Positions 34,991-44,536 of a stretch of DNA of 64,000 nucleotides are shown piece after piece (position 1 is the stretch's first letter; each line of letters starts with the position of its first letter). The position numbers and the translations under genes were made by a program. Under the pieces are notes generated by a model that saw nothing but the letters and a program-made list of their open reading frames with translations, was not told the origin of the DNA and made no database searches. Origin of the DNA: RYN-230 sp963720645 (GTDB lineage Bacteria > Actinomycetota > Actinomycetes > Streptosporangiales > Streptosporangiaceae); contig CAVRFX010000022.1 in the NCBI GenBank assembly GCA_963720645.1, positions 124,001-188,000 of the forward strand, given 5' to 3'.

Positions 34991-35500
34991 TCAGCCGTCC
35001 TGGCCATCCCGCCTGGCGCGCAGCGCCGCGCCCTTGGCGGCCGCCTCGGCGCGCAGCCGCTGCTGGAACCCGGTCATGGCCGCGCGCAGCGTGTCATCAC
35101 CAGCCGCGAGGACGCGGACCGCCAGCAGGCCCGCGTTCCGGGCGCCGCCCACCGCGACCGTGGCGACCGGGATGCCCCCGGGCATCTGCACGATGGACAG
35201 CAGCGAGTCCAGGCCATCGAGGTGCGCCAGCGGCACCGGGACGCCGATCACCGGGAGCGGGGTCACCGCGGCCAGCATCCCGGGCAGGTGCGCCGCGCCG
35301 CCCGCCCCGGCGATGATCACCCGGAGCCCGCGGCCCTCGGCCTCGCTGCCATACCGGATCATGTCGTGGGGCATCCGGTGCGCGGACACCACGTCCGCCT
35401 CGTACGGCACCCCGAACTCGTCCAGCACCGCCCCGGCCGCCTGCATGACCGGCCAGTCGGAGTCGCTGCCCATGACCACGCCGACCACGGGGCTGCTCAC
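34991..35500 (-). CDS. purE: N5-carboxyaminoimidazole ribonucleotide mutase
   Basis: 169 residues from GTG 35500, which overlaps the purK stop by 4 bp (GTGA). Class I PurE motifs: VVMGSDSDWPVMQAA, VVSAHRMPHDMIRY, VIIAGAGGAAHLPGMLA, VPLAHLDGLDSLLSIVQMPGGIPVATVAVG. Converts N5-CAIR to CAIR in de novo purine synthesis. Coupled with PurK as usual in actinomycetes. Confidence 0.97.
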   Translation of the reverse strand: MSSPVVGVVMGSDSDWPVMQAAGAVLDEFGVPYEADVVSAHRMPHDMIRYGSEAEGRGLRVIIAGAGGAAHLPGMLAAVTPLPVIGVPVPLAHLDGLDSLLSIVQMPGGIPVATVAVGGARNAGLLAVRVLAAGDDTLRAAMTGFQQRLRAEAAAKGAALRARRDGQDG

Positions 35501-36675
35501 TCCGTCAGCTCCTTGCCGGTCCCCAGGTAGCTGGCCGCCCGGGTGGCCCGGTCACGGAGCGACTCCACGTCGGCGCCCGCCACCGTGACGTGGCCGATCT
35601 TCCGGCCGGGCCGGGGTTCCTTGCCGTACATGTGCACCTTCACCCCCGGGTCTGCCGCCATCACGTGGATGTAGCGGTCGTACACGTCCGGTCCGCCGCC
35701 TCCGGCCAGGTCCGCGGCGCCGAACACGTTGGCCATGACCACCTGCGGCGCGGTGGGCTGCGGCGCGCCGAGCGGCAGGTCCAGCACGGCCCGCAGATGC
35801 TGCTCGAACTGGGAGGTCCTGGCCCCTTCGATGGTCCAGTGGCCGCTGTTGTGCGGCCGCATGGCCAGCTCGTTCACCAGCAGGCCGCGCGGGGTCTCGA
35901 ACAGCTCCACGGCCAGCATGCCGGTCACCCCGAGCGCGTCCGCGAGGTCCAGGGCCAGCCGCTGCGCGTCCTCGGCGAGGACCGCGATCAGCCCGGGCGC
36001 GGGCGCGAGCACCTCCCGGCAGACCCCCTCACGCTGCACGGTCTGCACGACCGGGTACGCCGCGCCCTGCCGGTGCGGGGACCGGGCGACCAGCGCGGCC
36101 AGCTCGCGGACGAACGGGACATACTCCTCGGCGAGCAGGGCCACCCCGTACCCGAGCACCTCGGCCGCCTGGTCCGGCCCGCACACCCAGACGCCCCGGC
36201 CGTCGTAGCCGCCGCGGACCGCCTTCAGGACCACCGGCCAGCCGGCCTGGGCGGCGAAGGCGGCCACGTCCTCCGGGCTGGCCACCGGCGCATAGCGCGG
36301 GCAGGGTGCGCCCAGCCGGGTCAGCTCGTCCCGCATGGCCAGCTTGTCCTGCGCGTAGCGGAGCGCGTCCCCGCCGGGGGCCAGCCTCACCCCCGCCCCG
36401 GCCAGCGCGGCCAGATGCTCGCCGGGCACGTGCTCATGGTCGAAGGTCAGCACGTCGCAGCCGGCGGCGAAGGCCAGCAGGTCATCCAGGCGGTGGTAGT
36501 CGCCCACCGTGACGGCCGGACAGACCCGGGCGGCGCTGTCGTCCGGCCGGTCGGCCAGCACCCGGAACCCGATACCCAGCGGGATCGACGCCTGGTAGGT
36601 CATCCGGGCCAGCTGCCCGGCGCCGAGCATGCCCACGACCGGAGCCGCGGGGCTGGGGTGCCGTTGATCGCTCAC
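35497..36675 (-). CDS. purK: N5-carboxyaminoimidazole ribonucleotide synthase
   Basis: 392 residues from GTG 36675. ATP-grasp enzyme: VVGMLGAGQLARMTYQAS, VLTFDHEHVP, QDKLAMRDELTRLG, PVVLKAVRGGYDGRGVWV, LLAEEYVPFVRELAALVARS, GMLAVELFETPRGLLVNELAMRPHNSGHWTIEG, TSQFEQHLRAVLDLPLG. Makes N5-CAIR from AIR, bicarbonate and ATP for PurE. An NCS1 nucleobase permease diverges upstream, giving a purine-themed locus. Confidence 0.96.
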   Translation of the reverse strand: MSDQRHPSPAAPVVGMLGAGQLARMTYQASIPLGIGFRVLADRPDDSAARVCPAVTVGDYHRLDDLLAFAAGCDVLTFDHEHVPGEHLAALAGAGVRLAPGGDALRYAQDKLAMRDELTRLGAPCPRYAPVASPEDVAAFAAQAGWPVVLKAVRGGYDGRGVWVCGPDQAAEVLGYGVALLAEEYVPFVRELAALVARSPHRQGAAYPVVQTVQREGVCREVLAPAPGLIAVLAEDAQRLALDLADALGVTGMLAVELFETPRGLLVNELAMRPHNSGHWTIEGARTSQFEQHLRAVLDLPLGAPQPTAPQVVMANVFGAADLAGGGGPDVYDRYIHVMAADPGVKVHMYGKEPRPGRKIGHVTVAGADVESLRDRATRAASYLGTGKELTE

Positions 36676-36917
36676 CCGCCGTAGCCTACGAGGCAGGACG
36701 CACACCCCGCACCCTGGTCCTCCTGCACCGGGCTTCCGGCCGCCCCGGCTGGCCCCGGCCGGATCCGCCAGGTCACGGAGGTCACCGGCGTGACGGCATC
36801 GCCACCGGTAATTTAACGCGCCGGAAACAACTTCCCGTCATAGTGCGGTTTATCATCAGCGCGTTTGGCGGGCCGGCGGCCGGAACCACGAACGTGCGAC
36901 CTCGAAGGAGCGAGTAG

Positions 36918-38372
36918 ATGGCGACATCTGAGCACCAGACGAGATCGGTCCTGGAGGCTGAACCGCCCCCCGGTGTGGTGGTCCGGGAGGGCACCTACGG
37001 GACGAAGATCGCCGCCGTCGAGCCCGGCGGGGCCGAGTTCATCCCGCTGAACGAGCGGCACGGTAAGCCGTTGCAGCTGTTCTGGACCTGGACCTCGCCG
37101 AACTTCGAGTTCGCGACGGTGTTCGTCGGCGTCATCGGGGTCGCGTTCTTCGGCCTGAACTTCTGGCAGGCCACGCTGGCGCTGGTGATCGGCACGGCGC
37201 TCGGCTCGGTCACCCACGGGCTGCTCTCGGCCCAGGGCCCCTCGCACGGGGTGCCGCAGATGGTGATCTCCCGGCTCGGCTTCGGCTACTGGGGCAACGT
37301 GCTCCCGGCCGGGCTGAACTCGCTCACCGCCGGCATCGGCTGGTTCGCGGTGAACAGCGTGAGCGGCACGTTCGCGCTGAACACGCTCACCCACCTGCCC
37401 AAGTGGCTCTGCCTGGTCATCATCGTGCTGGCGCAGATCGTGATCGCGTTCTTCGGGTACAACCTGGTGCACACGTTCGAGCGGTACGTGTTCCCGATCC
37501 TGGCCATCATCTTCCTGATCGCCGTGTGCTGGATCTTCGCCAAGTCCAGCCCGGGCGCGCCCTCGCACGGCGGGGGGATCGGCGGGTTCCTGCTCACGCT
37601 GGGGGCGGCGTTCGGCTACGCGGTGGGCTGGAACCCCTACGCGTCCGACTACACCCGCTACTTCCCGCCCGCCACCAGCAAGCTCGCCATCGCTTTCTGG
37701 GCCGGCCTCGGGGTGTTCGTGTCCTGCGTCCTGCTCGAGGTGGCCGGGGCCGCGTCCGCGACCGTCACCGGCATCGGCGCGATCAACACCAACCCCACCG
37801 GCGCGTTCACCGGGCATCTGCCCACGGCCCTGGCCGACCTCACCCTGCTGGCCATCGCGCTCGGCGCGGTCGCCGCGAACGTGCTGAACATCTACTCGGG
37901 CGCGCTGTCGTTCACCGCGATGGGGATCAGGCTGCCGCTGGCCCTGCGCCGGGCCATCGTCGCCCTGGTGTTCGGCGTGATCGGCTTCATCGTCGCGCTG
38001 ACCGGGCTGCACGACGCAGGCACCAAGTACGAGAACTTCCTGCTGGTCATCGCGTACTGGATCGCGCCGTGGCTGGCCGTCATGTTCTGCGACCAGTTCC
38101 TGCGCCGCCGCCAGGATCCGCGCCAGCTGGAAGCGCTGCTGTTCAACAGGAGGTACGCGAACTGGGCCGGGCCGGTGGCCATGCTGGCCGGCGTCGTGGT
38201 GTCCATCTGGCTGTTCTCGAACCAGACCGAGTACATCGGCATCGTGCCCAGCCACGTCCCGTCGGTCGGCGACCTGACCTTCGAGGCGGGCTTCGTCATC
38301 ACCGCCGTCATCTACCTCGGCTGGCACGCGATCACCGACCGCCGCCCCAGCGCGGTGACCGCCACCACCTGA
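36918..38372 (+). CDS. NCS1-family purine/cytosine/allantoin permease
   Basis: 484 residues from ATG 36918, with GAAGGAG upstream. Twelve hydrophobic helices in the NCS1 pattern: WTWTSPNFEFATVFVGVIGV, SAQGPSHGVPQMVISRLGFGYWGN, FFGYNLVHTFERYVFPILAI, SDYTRYFPPATSK and YWIAPWLAVMFCDQFL are signature segments. Imports a nucleobase or related compound with Na+ or H+ through the inner membrane. Divergent from purK; the 240-bp gap (36676-36917) holds A/T-rich promoter-like sequence at 36810-36860. Confidence 0.92.
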   Translation: MATSEHQTRSVLEAEPPPGVVVREGTYGTKIAAVEPGGAEFIPLNERHGKPLQLFWTWTSPNFEFATVFVGVIGVAFFGLNFWQATLALVIGTALGSVTHGLLSAQGPSHGVPQMVISRLGFGYWGNVLPAGLNSLTAGIGWFAVNSVSGTFALNTLTHLPKWLCLVIIVLAQIVIAFFGYNLVHTFERYVFPILAIIFLIAVCWIFAKSSPGAPSHGGGIGGFLLTLGAAFGYAVGWNPYASDYTRYFPPATSKLAIAFWAGLGVFVSCVLLEVAGAASATVTGIGAINTNPTGAFTGHLPTALADLTLLAIALGAVAANVLNIYSGALSFTAMGIRLPLALRRAIVALVFGVIGFIVALTGLHDAGTKYENFLLVIAYWIAPWLAVMFCDQFLRRRQDPRQLEALLFNRRYANWAGPVAMLAGVVVSIWLFSNQTEYIGIVPSHVPSVGDLTFEAGFVITAVIYLGWHAITDRRPSAVTATT

Positions 38373-38378
38373 CGCAGG

Positions 38379-39650
38379 CTAAGCGGGACCAGTCACCACG
38401 GGCGGGTCGAGGCCGCGGGGCAGGAACACGGCGAACACGGCTGGCCGCGGCCGGACCAGGACCACGTTGGCCCCGTCCGCGGTGGCCACGTCCCGGGCCA
38501 GGGCCAGGCCCAGCCCGGTGCCGCCGGGGCGGCCGCTGACGTTCCGCTCGAAGATGCGCGGGACCAGCTCGTGCGAGACACCCCGGCCTTCGTCCCGGAC
38601 CTCGACCACGACCGATTTAGGGGTCCGTGAGGTCCGGATGGTGACTGTCCCCGCCCCGTGGACCAGCGCGTTGTCGAGCAGGGTGGCGATCACCTGGGCC
38701 AGGGCGCCCGGCGTGATGTAGGCGGACAGGCCCTTCTCCCCCGCCACCTCCAGCTTCCGGTTGGCCCGCCGGAAGGCCGGGTCCCACTCGATCACCTGCT
38801 GGGCGATCACGTCGTCGATGGCCAGCAGCGAGGGCACGCCGCCTGCGGCCCGCCGGGTCCGGCCCAGCAGCTGGCTGACCACCTCGGTGAGCCGCTCGGT
38901 CTGGGCCAGGGCCGCGGCACCCTCTTCGCGGACCACGTCGGGGTCCCCGGCCGCCGCGATCATCTCCTCCAGCCGCATCGACAGCGCGGTCAGCGGGGTC
39001 CGCAGCTGGTGCGAAGCGTCCGCGGCGAAGTCGCGTTCCGCGGACAGCAGGTCGGTGATGCGCCGCGCCGACCCGTCCAGGCCCTCGGCCAGCCGGTCCA
39101 GCTCGGCCACCCCGTACCGGCGGCCGAGCGGCCGGGCGTCGCCCAGCCCGAGCCGGTCGGCCGCGCTGGCCAGTTCCTCCAGCGGCCGGGTCAGCCGCCG
39201 CGCCTGCAGGATGGCCAGGGCCACCGCGACCGCCACCGCGGCCAGCGCCAGCGCGCCGATCAGGGCCAGGGCCTCGGTCAGCCGGCCGTACGCGACGGAG
39301 GTGTCGGCGGCCACGGTCACCCGGAAGTCCTTGGTCACCGCCTGCCTGAGGATGGCGCTGCCGGCCTCGGGGCGTTCCCCGACGGTGAACTCCGACACCC
39401 CGTACTGGCGCACGTTGATGTAACGGTCCGGGAGCGACCGGGCCGCGGCGGCCGCCTCCGGCACCGCGGCGGGCAGCCCGACGTTCACCCGGTTCTGCAG
39501 CGTCCTGGCCACGGTGGTCGCGTCCCGCTGTACCTGCCGGTCGGCCGCGTTGATCTCCAGCCGGCTGAACACGAAGGCCAGCGGGAGACCCAGCAGCAGA
39601 ACAGCCGTCACCGCCACCACGAGCGTGGAGACGAGAAGGCGGCGGCGCAT
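38379..39650 (-). CDS. Sensor histidine kinase (HAMP-HisKA-HATPase)
   Basis: 423 residues. Two TM helices (residues 5-27 and 125-150) enclose a ~95-residue outside sensor domain; HAMP follows (ARRLTRPLEELASAADRLGLG). HisKA H-box ADASHQLRTPLTALSMRLEE; HATPase with LLDNALVHGAGTVTI, VRDEGRGVSHE and GTGLGLALARDV. Autophosphorylates on His and passes phosphate to the regulator encoded 28 bp upstream. Signal unknown. Confidence 0.94.
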   Translation of the reverse strand: MRRRLLVSTLVVAVTAVLLLGLPLAFVFSRLEINAADRQVQRDATTVARTLQNRVNVGLPAAVPEAAAAARSLPDRYINVRQYGVSEFTVGERPEAGSAILRQAVTKDFRVTVAADTSVAYGRLTEALALIGALALAAVAVAVALAILQARRLTRPLEELASAADRLGLGDARPLGRRYGVAELDRLAEGLDGSARRITDLLSAERDFAADASHQLRTPLTALSMRLEEMIAAAGDPDVVREEGAAALAQTERLTEVVSQLLGRTRRAAGGVPSLLAIDDVIAQQVIEWDPAFRRANRKLEVAGEKGLSAYITPGALAQVIATLLDNALVHGAGTVTIRTSRTPKSVVVEVRDEGRGVSHELVPRIFERNVSGRPGGTGLGLALARDVATADGANVVLVRPRPAVFAVFLPRGLDPPVVTGPA

Positions 39651-39678
39651 GGGTCAGTCACCGGCCACCCTGAGGTGG

Positions 39679-40350
39679 TCAGTCCCCTCGCTCGAAACGG
39701 AAACCGACGCCGCGGACCGTGGTGATGTAGCGCGGGTTGTGCGCGTCATCGCCCAGCTTGCGGCGCAGCCACGAGATGTGCATGTCCAGCGTCTTGGTGG
39801 ATCCCCACCACTTGCTGTCCCAGACCTCCCGCATGATCTGCTCACGGGTGACCACCTTCCCCGCGTCGCTCACCAGCACGCTCAGCAGGTCGAACTCTTT
39901 CGTGGTGAGCTCGAGCTCGGTGTCGCCGATCCAGGCCCGCCGGGCATCCGCATCGACCCGGACGCCCTGCACGACGCTGGTCTCCGGGGTGCCGCGGCGC
40001 AGCAGCGCGCGGACCCGGGCCAGCAGCTCGGCCAGCCGGAACGGTTTCGTCACGTAGTCATCGGCCCCGGCGTCGAGGCCGATCACGGTGTCCACCTCGT
40101 CCGCCCGGGCGGTGAGGATCAGCACGGGCACGGTCTGCCCGTCGGACCTCAGCCGCCGGCACACCTCCAGGCCGTCCAGCCGGGGCAGCCCGATGTCGAG
40201 CACGATCAGGTCGATCCCCCCGGCCATGGCCGCTTCGAGCGTTCCCGGGCCGTCCGCCGACACGTCAACGTCGTAGCCCTCGCGGCGCAGCGCCCGGGCG
40301 AGCGGCTCCGAGATGGACGTGTCATCCTCAGCGAGCAGAACACAGGTCAT
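39679..40350 (-). CDS. OmpR/PhoB-type response regulator
   Basis: 223 residues. Receiver: VLLAEDDTSISEPLARALRREG, acceptor Asp in LIVLDIGLPRLDG, VLILTARADEVD, DYVTKPFRLAELLARV. The C-terminal winged helix has ELTTKEFDLLSVLVSDAGKVVTREQIMREVW and HISWLRRKLGDDAHNPRYITTVRGVGFRFE. First gene of the two-component operon with the kinase. Both key domains are complete. Confidence 0.95.
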   Translation of the reverse strand: MTCVLLAEDDTSISEPLARALRREGYDVDVSADGPGTLEAAMAGGIDLIVLDIGLPRLDGLEVCRRLRSDGQTVPVLILTARADEVDTVIGLDAGADDYVTKPFRLAELLARVRALLRRGTPETSVVQGVRVDADARRAWIGDTELELTTKEFDLLSVLVSDAGKVVTREQIMREVWDSKWWGSTKTLDMHISWLRRKLGDDAHNPRYITTVRGVGFRFERGD

Positions 40351-40517
40351 GCTCAGATGCTACGGCGTCAATCTCTGTGCTTCTCCGTAACACCGCGTAG
40401 ATAACGGCCCCGCGCACCTGGGATTCCGGGCTGAACCGGGCGGCAGGGGTCGACCTGGTCAAGGGCTGGTCATGCGGGGGTCTGGTCACCCCGGGAATGT
40501 GGCCCGGCGGGAACTGC

Positions 40518-42075
40518 TCACACGGGGGTGACGCCATGGCGCCGGCGCGAGAAGGAGCGGTCCTTGCCCGCGGCGGCCGCGAACCGGCGGATCAGCTCCG
40601 CGCGCAGTTCGCCCGGGGCCACGATGTCGTCGATGACCAGCTCGCTGGCCAGCCGGTGCACGTCGATGTCCGCCTCGTACTCGGCGCGGAGCCGCTGCGT
40701 CTCCTGCTCCCGGTCGCCGGGGTCGGCCAGCGCGGCGAGCTTGTTGTAGTACACGGCGTTGACGGCGGCGTCGGCGCCCATCACGGCGATCTTGGCGGTG
40801 GGCAGCGCGATCGTGGCGTCCGGCTCGAACCCCGGGCCGGCCATCGCGTACAGGCCGGCCCCGTACGCCTTGCGCACCACGACACAGATCTTGGGCACCG
40901 TGGCCTCGGCCACCGCGCTGATCATCTTGGCCCCGTGCCGGATGATGCCCTGCCGCTCCACGGCCGTGCCGACCATGAAGCCGGGCACGTCCGCCAGGAA
41001 CAGCAGCGGCACGTTGAACGCGTCGCAGAGCTGGATGAACCGGGTCGCCTTGTCCGCCGAATCGACGAACAGCACGCCGCCCTTGAACATCGGGTTGTTC
41101 GCGACCACCCCGGTGACCTGGCCCGCCAGCCGGGCGAACCCGATAGTCAATTCCCGGGCCCAGAGCGCGTGGATCTCGAAGAAGGAGCCCTCGTCCACCA
41201 GCCCGCGGACGAAGCGGCGCATGTCGAACGCCTGCCGCTCGCTCTCCGGGATGAGCGCGGCCAGGTCGGCCGGTTCCGGCTGCCCGGCGGGGCCGGCCGG
41301 CGGCCGCTGCTGCCAGTTGGCGGGCAGGTAGGACAGGTAGCGGCGGACCGCGGCCAGCGCGTCGTGCTCGGTGGGCGCGAGGTAGTGGCCGCAGCCGGAC
41401 ACGGTGCAGTGCATCCGCGCCCCGCCCATCTCCTCCAGCGTGGTCTGCTCCCGGACCACCATCTCGACCATGCGCGGGCTGCCCAGGTACATCGACGCGT
41501 TGCCGTCCACCATGGCCACGAAGTCGCAGAACGCGGGGATGTAGGCGCCGCCGGCGGCCGACGGCCCGAACAGCGCGCACACCTGGGGGATGGCCCCGGA
41601 CGCCCGCACCTGGGTGTGGAAGATCTTCCCGGCGCCGCGCCGGCCCGGGAACATGTCCACCTGGTCGGTGATCCGCGCACCCGCCGAGTCCACCAGGTAG
41701 ATCATGGGCAGGCCGTCGGCGTAGGCCTTCTCGATGATCCGGATGATCTTCTCGACCGTGCGGGCCCCCCAGGAGCCGGCCTTGACCGTGGAATCGTTGG
41801 CCATCAGCGCCACCGGCCGCCCGTCCACCAGCGGCGGTCCCGGTGATCACCCCGTCGGCGGGCAGGCCGTCGGCCAGGGCGTTGGCGTACCGGCCGTCCT
41901 CGGTGAAGCTGCCCTCGTCGGCCAGGCAGGCGATCCTGGACCGGGCGAACAGCTTGCCGGCCGCGGCGGCGGACTCGTGGTACCGCGGGGCGCCGCCCCG
42001 CTCGATCCGCGCCCGCAGCTCGGCCAGTTCCGGGTCGGCGGCGTCCAGGTGTCCCGCGTCGCGCTGCTCAGCCAC
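40518..42075 (-). pseudogene. Acyl-CoA (methylcrotonyl-CoA-like) carboxylase beta subunit, one frameshift
   Basis: GTG start at 42075. The N-terminal 80 residues (LFARSRIACLADEGSFTEDG, ADGVITGT) and the rest (LVDGRPVALMANDSTVKAGSW onward) are in different frames, broken by one base at about 41832-41845. The carboxyltransferase domains are complete: YLVDSAGARITDQVDMFPGR, FGPSAAGGAYIPAFCDFVAM, VANNPMFKGGVLFVDSADKATR, FLADVPGFMVGTAVERQGI and VRKAYGAGLYAMAGPGFEPD. It transfers CO2 from carboxybiotin to an acyl-CoA. Neighbouring HMG-CoA lyase and enoyl-CoA hydratase genes suggest 3-methylcrotonyl-CoA (leucine breakdown). Probably an intact gene with a read error. Confidence 0.85.
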
Positions 42076-42168
42076 CTGGGGAGCGTACCCGCGGCCGCCC
42101 GGCCCGGCGCCCAGGCCACGCCGGCCGGGCCGCCAGCTGAGCCGCCGGCGGCCTGCCCGGTAAGACCG

Positions 42169-43084
42169 TTAGAGAGGAATGGTGCGGGTCCGGGGGCCAG
42201 CCCGCAGCACCTGGGACGGCAGCTGCCGGCCGATGATCCGCTCCGCCTCGGCGGCCGCGTCGATCATCGCCTCCAGGTCCACCCCGGTGGCGACGCCCAT
42301 GTCCTCGACCATGTGCACGACTTCCTCGGTGGCGATGTTGCCGGTGGCGCCGGGCGCGTACGGGCAGCCGCCGAGCCCGCCGACCGACGCGTCGAAGTCA
42401 TCCACGCCCAGTTCCAGCGCGGCCAGCACGTTGGCCAGGCCGGTGCCCCGGGTGTTGTGGAAGTGCAGGTTCAGCGGGACGTCCGGGTGCGCCGAGCGGA
42501 ACTCCCCGACGAGCTCGGTGACCCGGCGCGGGCGTGGCCATCCCGGTGGTGTCGCCGAACGAGATCGAGTCGGCCCCGTCGGCCACCGCCCGGCCGGCCA
42601 CCGCCAGCACCCGGCTCACCGGCACATCACCCTCGTACGGGCAGCCCCACGCCGTGGCCACCACCACCTGGGCCGTGGCGCCCCGCGCGTGCGTCTCGCC
42701 GAGAATCACCGCGATGTCGTCGAGGGACTCCGCGGTGCCCCGGTTCACGTTCCGCCGGTTGTGCGTGTCCGACGCGGACACCACGACCTCGACCTCGGTG
42801 AACCCCGAGTCCAGCGCGCGCCGCGCACCGCGCAGGTTCGGGGCCAGCGCCGAGTAGCGGACCGCGGCGGCCCGCTCGATGCCGCCCCACACCTGGTCGG
42901 CGTCGGCCATCTGCGGGATCGCCTCCGGGCGCACGAACGAGACGGCCTCGATCCGGGACACCCCCGTCCGGGACAGCGCGTTGATCAGCTCGATCTTCGC
43001 CCCGGTCGGCACCGGGTCCTCATTCTGCAGGCCGTCGCGCGGGCCTACTTCCCGCAACGAAACGCGCCCGGGCAGATCAGTCAC
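42169..43084 (-). pseudogene. Hydroxymethylglutaryl-CoA lyase, one frameshift
   Basis: GTG start at 43084. The first part has SLREVGPRDGLQNEDPVPTG, RIEAVSFVRPEAIPQMAD, VVATAWGCPYEGDVP and SISFGDTTGMATPA. After a one-base shift near 42530 it continues with RVTELVGEFRSAHPDVPLNL, HFHNTRGTGLANVLAALELG and VGGLGGCPYAPGATGNIATE, with the catalytic Cys loop GGCPYAPGA. Splits HMG-CoA into acetoacetate and acetyl-CoA, the last step of leucine catabolism. Operon with the carboxylase beta subunit and the hydratase. Confidence 0.87.
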
Positions 43085-43132
43085 GCCATGACCTCCGTGG
43101 TTCGCAGGGAGGGCGGTCCGGGGCGGCCGGGC

Positions 43133-43921
43133 TCACAGGCCCGGCCACTCGGGATCGCGCTTCTCGTTGAACGCCGCGATGCCCTCGCGCCGGTCGCCGG
43201 ACAGCGCGGCGGTCCGCCAGGCGGCGTCCTCGATGTCCAGCGCCGCGGTGAGGCCAACCCCCCAGCCCTGGCGCATGGCCCGCTTGGCGGCCCGCACGGC
43301 GACCGGGGAGTTGGCCGCGATCGCGCCGGCCATCTCCAGCGCGGTGGCGCCGGCGGTCCCGGCGGGGACCAGCCGGTCGGCCAGCCCGATCCGCTCCGCC
43401 TCCTCGGCCTTCACCCGGCGGCCGGTGAGCAGCAGGTCGGCGGCGCGGCCCACGCCGAGGCGGCGCATGGACAGCTGGGTGCCGCCGCATCCGGGCACCA
43501 GGCCGACCGTGGTCTCGGGCAGCGCGAACTGGGCGGTCTCGTCGGCCACCACCAGGTCACAGCTCAGCGCCAGCTCGCAGCCGCCGCCGAGCGCGTACCC
43601 GTGCACGGCCGCGATCACCGGCTGCGGCAGGCGGAGCAGCTCGCCGAACGCGGTGCGGAACACCTGCCGCTGGGCCAGCCACTGCGCGTCGGTCATCAGC
43701 TGCCGTTCCTTGAGGTCGGCGCCGACGCAGAAGGCGCGGTCCCCGGTCGCGGTCAGCACGACCACGCGGACCCCGTTGTCGGGGGCCAGCTCGGCGCAGG
43801 TCTGCGCGAAGCGGACCAGCATCACGGTGTTCAGCGCGTTGAGGGCCTCGGGCCGGTCGAGCACGATCTCGGCGACCCGGCCGTGACCGATCGTGTGCCT
43901 GCGGAGGTCTATGCCATCCAT
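43133..43921 (-). CDS. Enoyl-CoA hydratase family protein (methylglutaconyl-CoA-hydratase-like)
   Basis: 262 residues. Crotonase fold with oxyanion-hole residues in AFCVGADLKERQL and HGYALGGGCELALSCD and an active-site Glu in LPETTVGLVPGCGGTQ. C-terminal FNEKRDPEWPG is typical. Hydrates an enoyl-CoA. Given its neighbours (HMG-CoA lyase, carboxylase), 3-methylglutaconyl-CoA hydratase is likely, an inference from context. Confidence 0.9.
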   Translation of the reverse strand: MDGIDLRRHTIGHGRVAEIVLDRPEALNALNTVMLVRFAQTCAELAPDNGVRVVVLTATGDRAFCVGADLKERQLMTDAQWLAQRQVFRTAFGELLRLPQPVIAAVHGYALGGGCELALSCDLVVADETAQFALPETTVGLVPGCGGTQLSMRRLGVGRAADLLLTGRRVKAEEAERIGLADRLVPAGTAGATALEMAGAIAANSPVAVRAAKRAMRQGWGVGLTAALDIEDAAWRTAALSGDRREGIAAFNEKRDPEWPGL

Positions 43922-43980
43922 GAGCGCAGGCTAACCCGTGGGCGGGAACGGGCGCCCGCCGGCGTCACGGCCACGGCCAT

Positions 43981-44489
43981 CTAGTTCTCTTCCCGGGCCA
44001 GCCGCTGGTGCTCGTCCCCGACCAGCTGGAACAGCGTGGCCTGGACCTCTTGCACGTCGGGGATCTCGTTGAGCACCAGCTGGCCATGCTCGCCAGCGGA
44101 CTCCACCACCAGCCGCCGGCGCCGATCAGGCGGTCAACAGGCCCCTGGGTGAACGAGACGTCGCTGATCCTGATGAGCGGGAAGTCCCGGCCGGACCGGG
44201 TCAGGATGCCGCTGCGCAGTTGCAGCCGCCGGGTGGTGAGCCGGTAGGTGGTGGTCTGCCAGCGCAGGAACGGGACCGCGAAGACCGCCACGGCCAGGAC
44301 GACGGCGGCCACCCCGACCGCGATCCGGCCCGGCGCGGCCAGGCGGCCCGGCGGGATCACGACCAGCAGCGCCACCGCGGCGGCGATCACCACGGCCAGG
44401 AGCAGGGCGGGCCGCAGCAGCGTCTTCGGGTGCGGGTGCAGCGTCAGCACGCTCCGCTCTCCGCCGGAGAGCTGGCTTTCCATGCTCAT
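43981..44489 (-). pseudogene. PH-domain membrane protein, one frameshift
   Basis: ATG at 44489 or 44483 (MSMESQLSGGERSVLTLHPH). Two helices (LLRPALLLAVVIAAAVALLVVI and GRIAVGVAAVVLAVAVFAVPF) then the bacterial PH (DUF304-type) motif TTTYRLTTRRLQLRSGILTR, SGRDFPLIRISDVSFTQGPV. At about 44115 one C appears lost (IGAG then RLVVESAGEHGQLVLNEIPD in the next frame), giving stop TAG at 43981 and about 169 residues. Function unknown; common next to birA in actinomycetes. Confidence 0.8.
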
Positions 44490-44536
44490 AGCGCACATCG
44501 TGGCATGGAACGGCGGGTCAGCGGACGGGCCCGGTG